This document shows positions 22,282 through 34,113 of a stretch of DNA of 64,000 nucleotides, piece by piece. The position numbers and the translations under genes were made by a program. This DNA comes from Psychromonas marina (GTDB lineage Bacteria > Pseudomonadota > Gammaproteobacteria > Enterobacterales > Psychromonadaceae): the NCBI RefSeq assembly GCF_030161115.1, contig NZ_BSPQ01000004.1, forward strand, positions 1 through 64,000. Direction: 5' to 3'. The notes under the pieces were generated by a model. It did no database searches. It worked only from the letters and a program-made list of their open reading frames with translations, and was not told where the DNA came from. Position 1 is the first letter of the stretch. Every line of letters starts with the position of its first letter.

Positions 22282-23043
22282 TTAATGTCCATAGTATAAA
22301 CAGATTCGCTTGCCGTTGACCTGTTGAATTTCAAATGGAATCTGATAGATACTTTCCATTATCCCCTTCTCAATGACCTCTTCAACTTTACCGCTTTTAA
22401 TCACTTCACCTTGACGCATCGCGACGATATTATCTGAATAAGAAGAAGCAAAGTTAATATCGTGGATTACGATCACAACCGCTTTATTAAATTGGTGCGC
22501 TAGTTTGCGTAGTATTTTCATGATCTCGACCGAGTGTTTTATATCAAGATTATTCAATGGTTCGTCTAAAAATAGATAGTCTGTATCCTGTGCAACGGTC
22601 ATGGCGATAAAAGCCATTTGTCGTTGCCCACCACTGAGTTGATCTAAATATTTATCCTTAATATGTTCGATATCTAAGTGTTGTAATGCATCGTTAATAA
22701 TACGCTGATCATCATCGGTTAAGCGACCTTGGCTATGAGGAAAGCGTCCAAAGGCAACTAATTCTTCAACGGTAAAACGCATATTAATATTATTAGATTG
22801 GCGTAATACAGCGAGGCGTTTAGATAACGCTTTACTATTCCATTCTGATAATGGCTTGTCTGCAATTAATACTTCACCGGCATCGCTGTCTGTTAAGCGA
22901 CTGACCATTGATAATAGTGTACTTTTTCCTGCCCCATTGGGGCCGATAATTGACGTTACTTCACCTAATGGAAATAAGGCATCCGCATTGGTTACTACAT
23001 AGTTACTACTGTACTTCTTAGATAAACCAGAAACTTTGATCAT
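22282..23043 (-). CDS. Siderophore ABC transporter, ATP-binding subunit
   Basis: The 253-residue ATPase powers uptake of an iron-siderophore across the inner membrane. It has Walker A GPNGAGKST (about residues 34-42), the signature LSGGQRQMAF (about 136-145), Walker B DYLFLDEPLNNLD (about 154-166) and a switch histidine in VIVIHDINFA. It resembles the VctC/CeuD/FatE branch of FecE-type ATPases. It is the last gene of a four-gene minus-strand operon and starts one base after the second permease stop. Confidence 0.88.
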   Translation of the reverse strand: MIKVSGLSKKYSSNYVVTNADALFPLGEVTSIIGPNGAGKSTLLSMVSRLTDSDAGEVLIADKPLSEWNSKALSKRLAVLRQSNNINMRFTVEELVAFGRFPHSQGRLTDDDQRIINDALQHLDIEHIKDKYLDQLSGGQRQMAFIAMTVAQDTDYLFLDEPLNNLDIKHSVEIMKILRKLAHQFNKAVVIVIHDINFASSYSDNIVAMRQGEVIKSGKVEEVIEKGIMESIYQIPFEIQQVNGKRICLYYGH

Positions 23044-23044
23044 G

Positions 23045-24019
23045 TTAGCTCAACTTGTTACGCATTAATAAATAGAGAAAATAGCTGCCACCGGCAAAGT
23101 TAATAATGACACTGATAGTGGTATCAAAAGAGAACACTTTTTCAATTAAAAATTGTCCTCCAACTAATAGGACGACGGATAATAAACTGCAGGCGAGCAT
23201 TAAAAAACGATGCTGATAACGATTAAACATTTCACGCGTTAGGCTTACGACGATTAAACCAAAAAACAGTACAGGGCCAACCAGCGCAGTAGAAACGGCA
23301 ATCATAATAGTTAATACCAGCATGACTCGGATGGTGAGTTTTTGTGTATCTACGCCAAGACTTTTAGCATTATCAGCACCTAACCAAAGTACGTCGAGTG
23401 TATTTGATATGCGATATAAATAGAGAAAACAGATTGCGAGGGGAATAATAGACCAATAGACAAGATCGCTATTTACGTTATTAAAACTAGCAAACATACT
23501 GTTTTGTAATACTGCAAATTCATTCGGATCAATCAGCATAGTAAAGAAGCTCGTCACACTGCTAAACAAACTACCGCAAACAATACCGATTAATAACAAG
23601 GTAAATACATTACTGTTTTTACGCTTGAAGTAGAGACCAAATAAGAGCAATGAAAAGCCAATCATGATCAGTGTGGATAGTAAAAAATTAACTATCGGAT
23701 CACTAAACCACATGCTCATACTGCCAAATGCCACCACAATAATCACTTGAATCATTACATATAAAGAATCAAAACCAAGAATAGATGGCGTTAAAATTCG
23801 GTTATTAGTGATGGTTTGAAACACCAATGATGAGACTGATATTGCAATGGCGGCTAAGACAATCGCGAGTATTTTAGGTACTCTCAATGAAAGGAAAAAT
23901 GAGTAGTTATCGGCATTTAAACCTTGGCCAATAAATAGCGCGATAATAATAATAGCGGCAACTGATAATAAAATAATTTTAAGGCGATCAGCTAACTTAC
24001 CCTTCAAAGCGTTAAGCAT
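23045..24019 (-). CDS. Siderophore ABC transporter, permease (VctG-like)
   Basis: A 324-residue FecCD-family permease with about nine or ten hydrophobic helices. The conserved segment ALVGPVLFFGLIVVSLTREMF (about residues 244-264) is the cytoplasmic loop that contacts the ATPase. It overlaps the first permease by eight bases and probably pairs with it as a heterodimer, as in VctDG or CeuBC. Confidence 0.87.
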   Translation of the reverse strand: MLNALKGKLADRLKIILLSVAAIIIIALFIGQGLNADNYSFFLSLRVPKILAIVLAAIAISVSSLVFQTITNNRILTPSILGFDSLYVMIQVIIVVAFGSMSMWFSDPIVNFLLSTLIMIGFSLLLFGLYFKRKNSNVFTLLLIGIVCGSLFSSVTSFFTMLIDPNEFAVLQNSMFASFNNVNSDLVYWSIIPLAICFLYLYRISNTLDVLWLGADNAKSLGVDTQKLTIRVMLVLTIMIAVSTALVGPVLFFGLIVVSLTREMFNRYQHRFLMLACSLLSVVLLVGGQFLIEKVFSFDTTISVIINFAGGSYFLYLLMRNKLS

Positions 24020-24989
24020 TAGATTTATCCTTAAGCACTAACATAATAAATACGGCACCACCAAAAACACTGATAATCATCGATATTGGCATCTCATAAG
24101 GGAAGATAATAACGCGGCCAATTACATCACAAACTAACACCATAATAATTCCCCAGTAAGCAACCCAAGGAAGATTACGGCGCATATTATCACCCATGAA
24201 TAACGCTACTAAATTGGGTACTATCAAACCAAGGAACGGAATAACACCAACAATCATCACCACAGCAGAGGCTAACATCGCAACGATAATAACGCCGATT
24301 AACACTATTTTTGTGTAATCTAGACCTATGTTTTTAGCAAAGCTTTCACCGACACTAGCAGCACTAAACTGGCTCGCATAATAATAAGCAATGATGCAGG
24401 CAGGTAGCGCTAAATACAAAAACTCGTAATTTCCTTGTAATACTGAAGAGAAATTGGCAACAGTCCAAGCAGACATGGTTTGAACTAAGTCGAAACGGTA
24501 AGCGATGAAGGTGGCTAATGCAGAGATAACATTGCCATACATAATGCCGATTAATGGCACTAACATGGTATTTTTAAATTTTAAGGTTTGCAGAAAACGT
24601 ACGAAAATAAGTGTGCCTGCAACAGAGAAAGCAAAAATAACAGATAGATTTAGCCACTGACTCGCGCCACTTAAAAATACTAAGCTGACGATATAACCGA
24701 GCATGGCACAATCAATAGTGCCGGTGGTTGAAGGTGAAGCAAAACGGTTTTGACAAACCTGTTGCATAATCAAACCAGCAACACTTAAACCTGCCCCTGC
24801 TAAACAGATAGCTAATAAGCGTGGTAAACGACTGGAGAAAAGAATGGTTTGGCTTTGTGGATCGCCACTAATTAAGTTGTAGATATCGATATTAGCGATA
24901 CCAACAAATAATGAAAGGCCCCCTAATATTAACAACCCAAATGTTGCGAGTAGTTTGTTTAAGGTAAAAAGTTTTTTCAGGTTTAACAT
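24012..24989 (-). CDS. Siderophore ABC transporter, permease (VctD-like)
   Basis: A 325-residue FecCD-family permease. RLPRLLAICLAGAGLSVAGLIMQ (about residues 53-75; key residues RLPR, GAGL) and VGVIPFLGLIVPNLVALFMGDN are family hallmarks. Nine to ten membrane segments are visible. It follows the binding-protein gene after a 70-bp gap containing a hairpin and is translationally coupled to the next permease. Confidence 0.87.
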   Translation of the reverse strand: MLNLKKLFTLNKLLATFGLLILGGLSLFVGIANIDIYNLISGDPQSQTILFSSRLPRLLAICLAGAGLSVAGLIMQQVCQNRFASPSTTGTIDCAMLGYIVSLVFLSGASQWLNLSVIFAFSVAGTLIFVRFLQTLKFKNTMLVPLIGIMYGNVISALATFIAYRFDLVQTMSAWTVANFSSVLQGNYEFLYLALPACIIAYYYASQFSAASVGESFAKNIGLDYTKIVLIGVIIVAMLASAVVMIVGVIPFLGLIVPNLVALFMGDNMRRNLPWVAYWGIIMVLVCDVIGRVIIFPYEMPISMIISVFGGAVFIMLVLKDKSNA

Positions 24990-25022
24990 GGGTTAAGGTT
25001 CATTATTGCTAGGATTAAAACT

Positions 25023-25047
25023 AAGGCTTCAAATTGCTTGAAGCCTT
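25023..25047 (-). terminator. Intercistronic hairpin within the siderophore operon
   Basis: A perfect 10-bp stem, AAGGCTTCAA with TTGAAGCCTT, around a 5-base loop. On the minus strand it is followed by AGTTTTA, a short weak U tract. It lies between the binding-protein gene and the permeases. It could be a partial terminator or a 3' stabiliser that gives more binding protein than permease, a common arrangement in ABC operons. Confidence 0.6.
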
Positions 25048-25059
25048 AACTGTTTTTAG

Positions 25060-25968
25060 TTAAATGGCTGAAGCCATATCGTTAATCATCGTTTGTGTTG
25101 CATCTATACCTGCAATTGTTAAATACCAAGCGTTTGAATCTAAGTAAATAATACGATTGTGTTGATAAGCGGGTGTCGATTTGATTAATACATTATCGAA
25201 TAAAGATTGTGCTTTACCGCTGCTCATACCAATTGCTGCTTCTCTGTCTAGTACAAAAATTACATCTGGTTTTGCATCGGCAATAAATTCGAATGAGATC
25301 AGATTACCGTGTGGGTTTTGAGTATCGCTGGTACGTGCTTCTTTAAAACCGAACTCATCAAAAATGACTGCAAAGCGGCTTTTATTACCAAACATCGACA
25401 CATTATTACCATTATTCATCAGTGCTAATGTTCTTAAATTCTTATCACTTACCTGTGCTTTAATGTGATCAAGTTGAACCTGCGTCTGCGCAATAATCGT
25501 TTCTACTTCATTTTTTTTATCAAATATTTTACCGAGCATGCGCCAGTTTTTTTGTGTATCACCCCAATAATTCGTATTATCAACCATGTACATTACCGTT
25601 GGTGCTATCTTCGATAACATTGGGTAGGATTCTATAATGCGACTTTCTGCGATAATAAGGTCTGGTTTTAAGGTAAATATTTTTTCAAAATCGACCTCTT
25701 TCATACTACCGACAGGTGCTGTTGTAGAATATTTTTTAAGGTATTCAGGTAACATCTGCGTTACCACACCAACAGGTTTGATACCTAAACGGTTCAATAC
25801 ATCTAAACTACCATGACCACCCACTACAACAACACGCTGAGGGTTCTCTTTAACCTCTGTTGTACCGAGTATATGTTTGACAGTAATACTGCTTGCCGAT
25901 GCTGAAAAACTTAGACCGATTAAAACAACTACAAATACAGTCTTGAATAGAGATAATAAAGAGCTCAT
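25060..25968 (-). CDS. Siderophore ABC transporter, periplasmic binding protein
   Basis: The 302-residue protein begins with a Sec signal (about residues 1-25, ending SASAS) and then has a FatB/CeuE/VctP-like binding domain: VKHILGTTEVKENPQRVVVV (about 29-48), KPDLIIAESRI and the C-terminal lobe KPDVIFVLDREAAIG. These proteins bind ferric catecholates such as enterobactin fragments or vibriobactin. It is the first gene of the operon. No outer-membrane receptor or TonB gene is nearby in this window. Confidence 0.87.
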   Translation of the reverse strand: MSSLLSLFKTVFVVVLIGLSFSASASSITVKHILGTTEVKENPQRVVVVGGHGSLDVLNRLGIKPVGVVTQMLPEYLKKYSTTAPVGSMKEVDFEKIFTLKPDLIIAESRIIESYPMLSKIAPTVMYMVDNTNYWGDTQKNWRMLGKIFDKKNEVETIIAQTQVQLDHIKAQVSDKNLRTLALMNNGNNVSMFGNKSRFAVIFDEFGFKEARTSDTQNPHGNLISFEFIADAKPDVIFVLDREAAIGMSSGKAQSLFDNVLIKSTPAYQHNRIIYLDSNAWYLTIAGIDATQTMINDMASAI

Positions 25969-26025
25969 TAGATACCTTAATAAGAATTAACTTTGATTAA
26001 TATAATACAGCGTAATATAACCCTA

Positions 26026-26047
26026 AACGATAATAGTTTCCATTTCT
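26026..26047 (-). promoter_or_regulatory. Candidate Fur box upstream of the siderophore operon
   Basis: The gap at 25969-26279 holds the divergent starts of the siderophore operon and the PACE gene. At 26029-26041 the plus strand reads GATAATAGTTTCC followed by ATTTC, a partial match to the Fur consensus GATAATGATAATCATTATC. Iron control is expected for this operon type, but the match is imperfect. I see nothing else firm in the gap. Confidence 0.35.
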
Positions 26048-26279
26048 ATTTAGTATTGTCATGATCTAAATTAGTGCACCTAAATTAAGAAAATAGACTG
26101 CCTATTTCTACTTTTCCTATTGTTATTATCTAATGCGATTACCCCATGAAAATAGATAGCCATGTGTGAATGGACATCAAAGCTATCACTTAATGTGATG
26201 GTTTCTAACTTTTATTGTCAAAATCATTAGGCATAATTAGCGCATGTTTTATATTAATTATTATTTTTAAGGGCAAGAT

Positions 26280-26717
26280 ATGGGTACGTTAGAAAGAGTA
26301 TTGCAATCAATATTATTTGAATTGTTGGCTGTTAGTTTATCTGTTGCGGGACTCGCGATATTTACTAATCATGATCTTAGTTCGCTATCAGGTACGATGA
26401 TAGTTATTGCGAGTATTGCGATGGTTTGGAACTATTTTTTCAATTACTTTTTCGACAAAGTTGTCACTGGCGATAAAGATAAGCGTTCATTTTCATTACG
26501 TATTGTTCACGTTCTTTTGTTTGAGGCGGGTCTATTGATCGTTACTATTCCGGTAATGGCTTACATTTTAAATGTTAGTTTATGGGATGCATTCATAATG
26601 GATCTTGGTGTGACTATTTTCATTACTATCTACGCGTTCGTGTTTAACTTTAGCTACGATAAACTAAGAGTGATTGTTGTAAAAAATAATGCGCTTAAGC
26701 TGAGTAATGCGCAGTAG
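26280..26717 (+). CDS. PACE-family efflux protein (AceI-like)
   Basis: The 145-residue membrane protein consists of two tandem bacterial-transmembrane-pair repeats, four helices in all. Repeat 1 has ILFELLAVSLSVAGLAIF and MVWNYFFNYFFDKV (about residues 54-67). Repeat 2 has RIVHVLLFEAGLLIVTIPVMAY and FNFSYDKLR. The E in FEAGLL and the RI.H, DAF and D.G elements match Acinetobacter AceI, which exports chlorhexidine and other biocides; the natural substrates are thought to be polyamines or similar. It stands alone, facing gyrB tail to tail. Confidence 0.88.
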   Translation: MGTLERVLQSILFELLAVSLSVAGLAIFTNHDLSSLSGTMIVIASIAMVWNYFFNYFFDKVVTGDKDKRSFSLRIVHVLLFEAGLLIVTIPVMAYILNVSLWDAFIMDLGVTIFITIYAFVFNFSYDKLRVIVVKNNALKLSNAQ

Positions 26718-26749
26718 CCTTTTTTAAATGCATTACATATAGCAGATAC

Positions 26750-26779
26750 AAAAAAACCAGCTAAATAGCTGGTTTTTTT
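26750..26779. terminator. Bidirectional terminator between the PACE gene and gyrB
   Basis: A stem AACCAGCT with its complement around a short A/T loop is flanked by A runs on the left and T runs on the right. It can terminate both the plus-strand PACE transcript and the minus-strand gyrB transcript. Confidence 0.9.
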
Positions 26780-26800
26780 AGTTTTATCGTTTAGTAAAAC

Positions 26801-29245
<2,445 letters not shown>

Positions 29246-30334
29246 TTAGTTTTCTAGTTGTTCTGTAATCTGACCATGTTCCATGTGAAACACGCTATTT
29301 TTTTGCGTAAAAAGTCTATCAATATTATCAGGTTCGATAACAGTGATAAACAGTTGAGCGCCTGAGTCAGCAATATGTTTTGCTAATATCTGTTGTTTGT
29401 TCTGATCGAGTTCAGAACTAAAGTCATCTATTAGGAAAATACACTGTTTTTTGTCAATGCTGTTTAAAAACAGACCCTGTGCGAGCTGTAATGCATAAAC
29501 AAAGAGTTTTAGTTGCCCGCGTGATAAAACATCAGCAACCGGGTAACCTGCAATTTTAAAGCGGATATCTGCTTTTTGCGGTCCTGCTGTTGTATAACCG
29601 AGTTGGCTATCGCGCAGAAAATTATCATGTAGATAATCAGCTAATGATTTATTATTTTTATCCCAACCACAGAAGAATTGGCAGCTGATATCAAAGTCAG
29701 GCAAAAAATCATTTAATGTGCTTTTTATGAGTACCAGTAATTGATCAAAATAAGCGCTTCGCTGTGTGCTTATTTTATTACTTAAAATACAAAGCTCATT
29801 ATCCCACACTTGCAACTCATTGTACGTTTTACATTGCTTTAAAGCGGCATTCCTCTGCTTTAATAGCCGTTTTATTCGCGCCCAATTGTGATAAAAGAGA
29901 GGATCGTGATAAAAAACCCCCCAATCAAGGAAAGCACGTCGATTTTTAGGGCTTCCTGAGAGTAACGTGCTGCTTTCAGGGGTAATTAATTGTAATGGCA
30001 GGTATTGCGTTAAATTGGCTAGTTTTTTAGAAATCGCACCATTTATTTTTAATATGGTGTCGCCATTTTTAGATTTCTGTAGGCCAATTGGCGTGATGTA
30101 ATCTTGTTGGGTGATCTCACTGAAGAGAGTGAACTCTTTATGTTCGTGCTGCACAATACGACTGGTTAAATGGCTACGAAAAGAGCGCCCTAACCCGAGG
30201 AAATAGATCGCCTCTAATAATGATGTTTTACCACTACCATTAGCGCCAACAATAATGTTTATATTGTTATTAAAGGTGATATTAGCACTGTTAATATTAC
30301 GGAATTGATGGATGACTAATTTTGAAAGTGACAT
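29246..30334 (-). CDS. recF: DNA replication and repair protein RecF
   Basis: RecF is an SMC-like ATPase that helps load RecA at gaps. I start at the ATG at 30334 (MSLSKLVIHQFRNI), seven bases after GGAG, giving 362 residues; an in-frame TTG one codon earlier is less likely. Walker A is GANGSGKTSLLEAIYFLGLG (about residues 32-51), the signature region is VLSRGQLKLFVYALQLAQG and Walker B is CIFLIDDFSSELD. The 3' end of the gene contains a parS-like palindrome at 29277. Confidence 0.96.
   Translation of the reverse strand: MSLSKLVIHQFRNINSANITFNNNINIIVGANGSGKTSLLEAIYFLGLGRSFRSHLTSRIVQHEHKEFTLFSEITQQDYITPIGLQKSKNGDTILKINGAISKKLANLTQYLPLQLITPESSTLLSGSPKNRRAFLDWGVFYHDPLFYHNWARIKRLLKQRNAALKQCKTYNELQVWDNELCILSNKISTQRSAYFDQLLVLIKSTLNDFLPDFDISCQFFCGWDKNNKSLADYLHDNFLRDSQLGYTTAGPQKADIRFKIAGYPVADVLSRGQLKLFVYALQLAQGLFLNSIDKKQCIFLIDDFSSELDQNKQQILAKHIADSGAQLFITVIEPDNIDRLFTQKNSVFHMEHGQITEQLEN
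29277..29292. promoter_or_regulatory. parS-like site inside recF
   Basis: TGTTCCATGTGAAACA matches the broad parS consensus TGTTNCACGTGAAACA at all but one position (T for C in the central CACGTG). It lies in the last codons of recF, in the dnaA cluster. B. subtilis and others also have parS sites inside genes, so it may be functional, but the core mismatch lowers confidence. Confidence 0.5.
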
Positions 30335-30392
30335 CAAGCAACTCCGTCTATGTTATGCAGTATTATGAGTAGAAATATGACGGGTTAAAACG

Positions 30393-31496
30393 TTACAAGC
30401 GCATCGGCATAAGAACGTATAGTGAGTCATCACTATCGGTTGACTCTATTAATGTACTGTGATCGGAGCTGCTAAGTGTAATTTTAACCTGTTCGCTCTT
30501 CAGTGTATTTAATACGTCTAGTACATAACTTACGTTAAAGCCTATTTCCAGTGCTTCAGACTGATAATCTACGTCAATGTACTCTTCCGCTTCTTCACGT
30601 TCAGGGTTGTTTGCAGTAATTTGCAACAGGTTCTCAGAGAGCGTTAAGCGCACACCACGGAATTTCTCGTTTGATAAAATAGCAGCACGAGTGAATGCTT
30701 GTTTTAGCGACTCTCGACTAGCTAATAGTTCTTTATCACCATTACGTGGGATAACACGACGGTAGTCAGGAAAACGACCATCAACTAGCTTAGTGGTAAA
30801 GATGAAACCACCAATAATTGCACGTAGATTATTTTTACCAATTTGTAGGGTTACATTTTCTTGTTCATTATCGAGTAGCTTAACCAGCTCTAATACACCT
30901 TTACGCGGTACGATAATCGACTGTGCTTCAATTGATTGAGGCAAAGTGATCGCTGAAGAAGCTAAGCGGTGACCATCTGTTGCAACACTACGTAGGCTAT
31001 TTTCACTTGCTTCAAAATACATGCCATTGAGGTAATAACGCACATCTTGGCTTGCCATTGCGAATTGGGTAAATTCGATTAACTTTTTAAACTCACCTTG
31101 CATGACGGTCAGTTCAAGTAGGCTATTCCACGATTCAATATTAGGGAAGTCGATTGCAGGAAGCGAAGAAAGTAAGTAGCGACTACGCCCTGAGCGTATT
31201 GTTACCTTCTCATTTTTCACTTCAAAGGTAATTTCGCAAGGATCGGACAAACCGCGACAAATATCTAACAACTTACGTGCTGGTACGGTGATGACACCAT
31301 CTTCCGCAGGCTGTTGTAGTGTAATTTGAGTAATTAATTCAACTTCTAAATCAGTACCCGTTAAGCTTAATAAGCCCTGTTTTACTTCAATGAGGATATT
31401 GCCCATGATTGGTAGCGCAGGACGCCCACCCGCTACTGAACCTACTACAAGTTGTAGTGGGCGTAGGAACGCTTCACGTGAGATTGAAAATTTCAT
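30393..31496 (-). CDS. dnaN: DNA polymerase III sliding clamp (beta subunit)
   Basis: DnaN forms the ring that keeps polymerase III on DNA. The 367-residue protein (E. coli 366) begins MKFSISREAFLRPLQLVVG, has the three repeated clamp domains (YYLNGMYFEA; TDGHRLASS around residue 173) and ends with YVLMPMRL, where MPMRL forms the partner-binding pocket. It starts 11 bp after dnaA and belongs to the same operon. Confidence 0.98.
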   Translation of the reverse strand: MKFSISREAFLRPLQLVVGSVAGGRPALPIMGNILIEVKQGLLSLTGTDLEVELITQITLQQPAEDGVITVPARKLLDICRGLSDPCEITFEVKNEKVTIRSGRSRYLLSSLPAIDFPNIESWNSLLELTVMQGEFKKLIEFTQFAMASQDVRYYLNGMYFEASENSLRSVATDGHRLASSAITLPQSIEAQSIIVPRKGVLELVKLLDNEQENVTLQIGKNNLRAIIGGFIFTTKLVDGRFPDYRRVIPRNGDKELLASRESLKQAFTRAAILSNEKFRGVRLTLSENLLQITANNPEREEAEEYIDVDYQSEALEIGFNVSYVLDVLNTLKSEQVKITLSSSDHSTLIESTDSDDSLYVLMPMRL

Positions 31497-31507
31497 GGTT
31501 ATTAACC

Positions 31508-32884
31508 TTACATCGAAAGTGTGCGGATCAGGATTTTATAATCTTCTTGAATATCATTATTTTCATTACGTAATTCAGCGACTTTACGACATGCGTGTAA
31601 AACCGTCGTATGATCACGACCACCAAATGCTTCGCCAATTTCTGGCAAGCTATGCTGAGTTAGCTCTTTTGCTAATGCCATTGCGATTTGACGTGGTCGT
31701 GCAACAGTACGTGTACGGCGTTTTGATGCCATATCAGAAATCTTAATACGGTAATGTTCAGCAACCACTTTTTGAATGTTATCAATGGTAGTTTGCTTAG
31801 TATGTACAGCAAGCATATCACGCAGTGCATCTTGCACCAGTGAGATAGTAATATCTTGTCCTGTGAATTGTGCTTTAGCTGAAATATTTGCTATTGCACC
31901 TTCTAAAACACGAACGTCAGTAATGGTTAAACGTTTTGCGATAAAGAAAGCGACATCATCAGGCAGTGTTAAACCACGCTCTTCAGCTTTACTGATTAAG
32001 ATGGCAACACGAGTTTCTAATTCTGGTGGGTCGATTGGAATTGATAGTCCCCAACCAAAACGCGTACGTAGGCGTTCATCAATCCCTTCAATCTCTTTTG
32101 GAAAGCGATCACTGGTTAAAATAACCTGTTGGTGACCATCTAACATTGAATTAAAGGTTTGGAAAAGTACTTCTTGTGAACGTTCTTTACCGGCAAAGAA
32201 ATGAATATCATCAATTAACAGTGCATCAAGAGACGCGTAATAATCTTTAAACTGCTCAATGGTATTATTACGGATAGCGTTAATCATATCTTGCACGAAA
32301 CGTTCAGAACGAATGTAGACCACTTTACTTTCTGGGTTTTCAGCAACAATCGCATTACCTACAGCATGTAATAGATGCGTTTTACCTAGGCCTGGGTGAG
32401 CATATAAAAATAGTGGGTTGTAAACACCACCTGGGTTTTCTGCAATTTGCTGAGTAGTCGCAATTGCAAAGTTATTTGATTTACCTTCTACAAAGTTGTC
32501 AAAAGTAAAACGTTTGATCAGGTTACTTTTATGCGCAACGGGATCTGCCTTGCTAACACCTTGCCAAGGATGGTTGGTATTTATTTTTGCAGCAATGGGG
32601 GCTGCTACCGGTTTTGTTTCCGAAGATTCAGGTTTACCAACTAATAATCGAATTTGGATCGTGTGGTTCGGATCTTCAAGTTGAGCAAGCAACTTAACTT
32701 TATTCTCAATAATTTCCATAAAATTATTGCGTACCCAATCACTGGTAAACTTGTTTGGAGAGTACAGCGAGAGTACGGAATTGCTGTATCCGGCCTGTAA
32801 TGGACGCAACCATGTGCTGAAGTCACTTTTTGACAATTCATCTTTTAATTGTGCTAAGCACTCTTGCCAAATAGCGAGGGACAT
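31508..32884 (-). CDS. dnaA: Chromosomal replication initiator DnaA
   Basis: DnaA binds the boxes in oriC and melts the origin. The 458-residue protein has the N-terminal DnaB-contact domain ([28 protein letters not shown]), a short linker, the AAA+ domain with Walker [15 protein letters not shown] (about residues 165-178), Walker [21 protein letters not shown] and the Arg-finger region [12 protein letters not shown]. The C-terminal DNA-binding domain ends with the signature [15 protein letters not shown]. oriC itself is 31 kb away at 1322-1620, as in other enteric and marine gammaproteobacteria. Confidence 0.98.
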   Translation of the reverse strand: MSLAIWQECLAQLKDELSKSDFSTWLRPLQAGYSNSVLSLYSPNKFTSDWVRNNFMEIIENKVKLLAQLEDPNHTIQIRLLVGKPESSETKPVAAPIAAKINTNHPWQGVSKADPVAHKSNLIKRFTFDNFVEGKSNNFAIATTQQIAENPGGVYNPLFLYAHPGLGKTHLLHAVGNAIVAENPESKVVYIRSERFVQDMINAIRNNTIEQFKDYYASLDALLIDDIHFFAGKERSQEVLFQTFNSMLDGHQQVILTSDRFPKEIEGIDERLRTRFGWGLSIPIDPPELETRVAILISKAEERGLTLPDDVAFFIAKRLTITDVRVLEGAIANISAKAQFTGQDITISLVQDALRDMLAVHTKQTTIDNIQKVVAEHYRIKISDMASKRRTRTVARPRQIAMALAKELTQHSLPEIGEAFGGRDHTTVLHACRKVAELRNENNDIQEDYKILIRTLSM

Positions 32885-33367
32885 GACTAACTCCAGTTGT
32901 GAATTTCGGGGCGGATAATTCTACAGCGAAGATGGAGATCAATCCACAAGATCCTGCGATCTTTTTGTAAAAAAAGATCATTAAATAGATTGCAATCCTA
33001 ATCCGTGCAGATAGTGCTTATATACTTACTTATTTATACGGTTTAATTTTAAACAAAAATGCAAAGATCACCGATCGATCCTTGCTTATTAATGATGCTT
33101 CTATATAATCCTCCCACCCAAACTTTCGAGTCTGGCAAGCAATTAATATATACCTTATCTAAGTGAATGCTTTTTAAGGTGATAATTTAATGTGCGTGAA
33201 AGAGGTATCTCTGATTGACTTTTAGTCGAACAATACATAGAATTTGCTCTCTTTTTAATCGGCTAACCTTTTTACTTTACTATTTAAGATAACTTTCTGA
33301 GTTATGTTAAAATTGTAAAATGAAAATATTAGCTACTGTACAGTACTTAACATAAGTGGAAAAGAGC
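32885..33367. promoter_or_regulatory. dnaA-rpmH divergent regulatory region rich in GATC
   Basis: This 483-bp gap holds the divergent promoters of the dnaA operon and the rpmH operon. Seven GATC sites occur between 32937 and 33080. Such clustering suggests SeqA/Dam control of dnaA, as in E. coli. A weak DnaA-box-like sequence (AATCCACA) lies at 32941-32948. A 12-bp palindrome, TACTGTACAGTA, lies about 30 bp before the rpmH ATG. No gene is visible in the gap. Confidence 0.6.
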
Positions 33368-33502
33368 ATGAAACGTACTTTTCAACCAAGTAACATTAAG
33401 CGTAAGCGTTCACACGGTTTCAGAACTCGTATGGCGACTAAAAACGGTCGTAACGTACTAGCTCGTCGTCGTGCTAAAGGCCGCGCAAGCTTAAGCGCAT
33501 AA
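33368..33502 (+). CDS. rpmH: 50S ribosomal protein L34
   Basis: A 44-residue, very basic protein. It starts [20 protein letters not shown], has the [18 protein letters not shown] core and ends ASLSA, a full match to bacterial L34. The start follows GGAAAAGAGC. It lies opposite dnaA and 10 bp before rnpA, the conserved order. Confidence 0.98.
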   Translation: MKRTFQPSNIKRKRSHGFRTRMATKNGRNVLARRRAKGRASLSA

Positions 33503-33512
33503 TTTCCCAGAC

Positions 33513-33869
33513 GTGGAAAATTATTCGTATTCTCGGGAGTTACGTCTGTTAACTCCTGAAGATTTTCAACCCGTATTTAAGAATGCTGTTCCAGCAGTCT
33601 CACCGTACCTCACACTTCTTGCTCGAAAAAATACCTTAGATCATCCTCGTATTGGCATGGCTATACCTAAAAAGCATATTAAACTTGCTGTTGGGCGTAA
33701 TCGTATCCGTCGCGTAGTAAGAGAACAATTCCGCCATCAACAACACAATCTGCCAGCAATTGATATCGTTGTTATTGCTAAAGCAGGTATTGCTGATTTA
33801 TCAAACCAAGAGATTGATAAGATTTTGGATAAGTTATGGCGAAAATTAGTGCAGCGCTGCAGTGGATAG
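33513..33869 (+). CDS. rnpA: Ribonuclease P protein component
   Basis: RnpA is the protein cofactor of RNase P, which matures tRNA 5' ends. The 118-residue protein has [15 protein letters not shown] near the N terminus, [16 protein letters not shown] and the RNA-binding RNR motif [15 protein letters not shown] (about residues 60-74). It starts with GTG, as is common for this gene, and overlaps yidD by 34 bases. Confidence 0.96.
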   Translation: MENYSYSRELRLLTPEDFQPVFKNAVPAVSPYLTLLARKNTLDHPRIGMAIPKKHIKLAVGRNRIRRVVREQFRHQQHNLPAIDIVVIAKAGIADLSNQEIDKILDKLWRKLVQRCSG

Positions 33870-34105
33870 CAATTAAATTCATTCGTTTTTATCAGTTAAT
33901 TATCAGCCCCATGATTGGGCCACGTTGCCGTTTTACGCCAAGTTGTTCTCATTATGCGATCGAAGCGATAAAATCACATGGAATTGTAAAAGGATGTTGG
34001 CTCGCAGCCAAACGTCTTATAAGATGCCAACCTCTAAGTGAAGGCGGGTACGATCCTGTACCTACTTGTTGTCATAAAACAGATTCAATTAATAAAAGAG
34101 ATTAG
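33836..34105 (+). CDS. yidD: Membrane protein insertion efficiency factor YidD
   Basis: YidD is a small inner-membrane-associated protein that improves YidC-dependent insertion. The 89-residue protein has an amphipathic N-terminal helix ([21 protein letters not shown], about residues 13-33; key residues YQ, SP, G..CRF), the Cys-rich [11 protein letters not shown] and [11 protein letters not shown]. It lies between rnpA and yidC with overlap or short spacing, as expected. Confidence 0.95.
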   Translation: MAKISAALQWIAIKFIRFYQLIISPMIGPRCRFTPSCSHYAIEAIKSHGIVKGCWLAAKRLIRCQPLSEGGYDPVPTCCHKTDSINKRD

Positions 34106-34113
34106 TAAACGTT

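Noticed and set aside
33334-33345. LexA box before rpmH
   Set aside because: The palindrome TACTGTACAGTA is too short; a LexA site needs CTGT and ACAG separated by eight bases.
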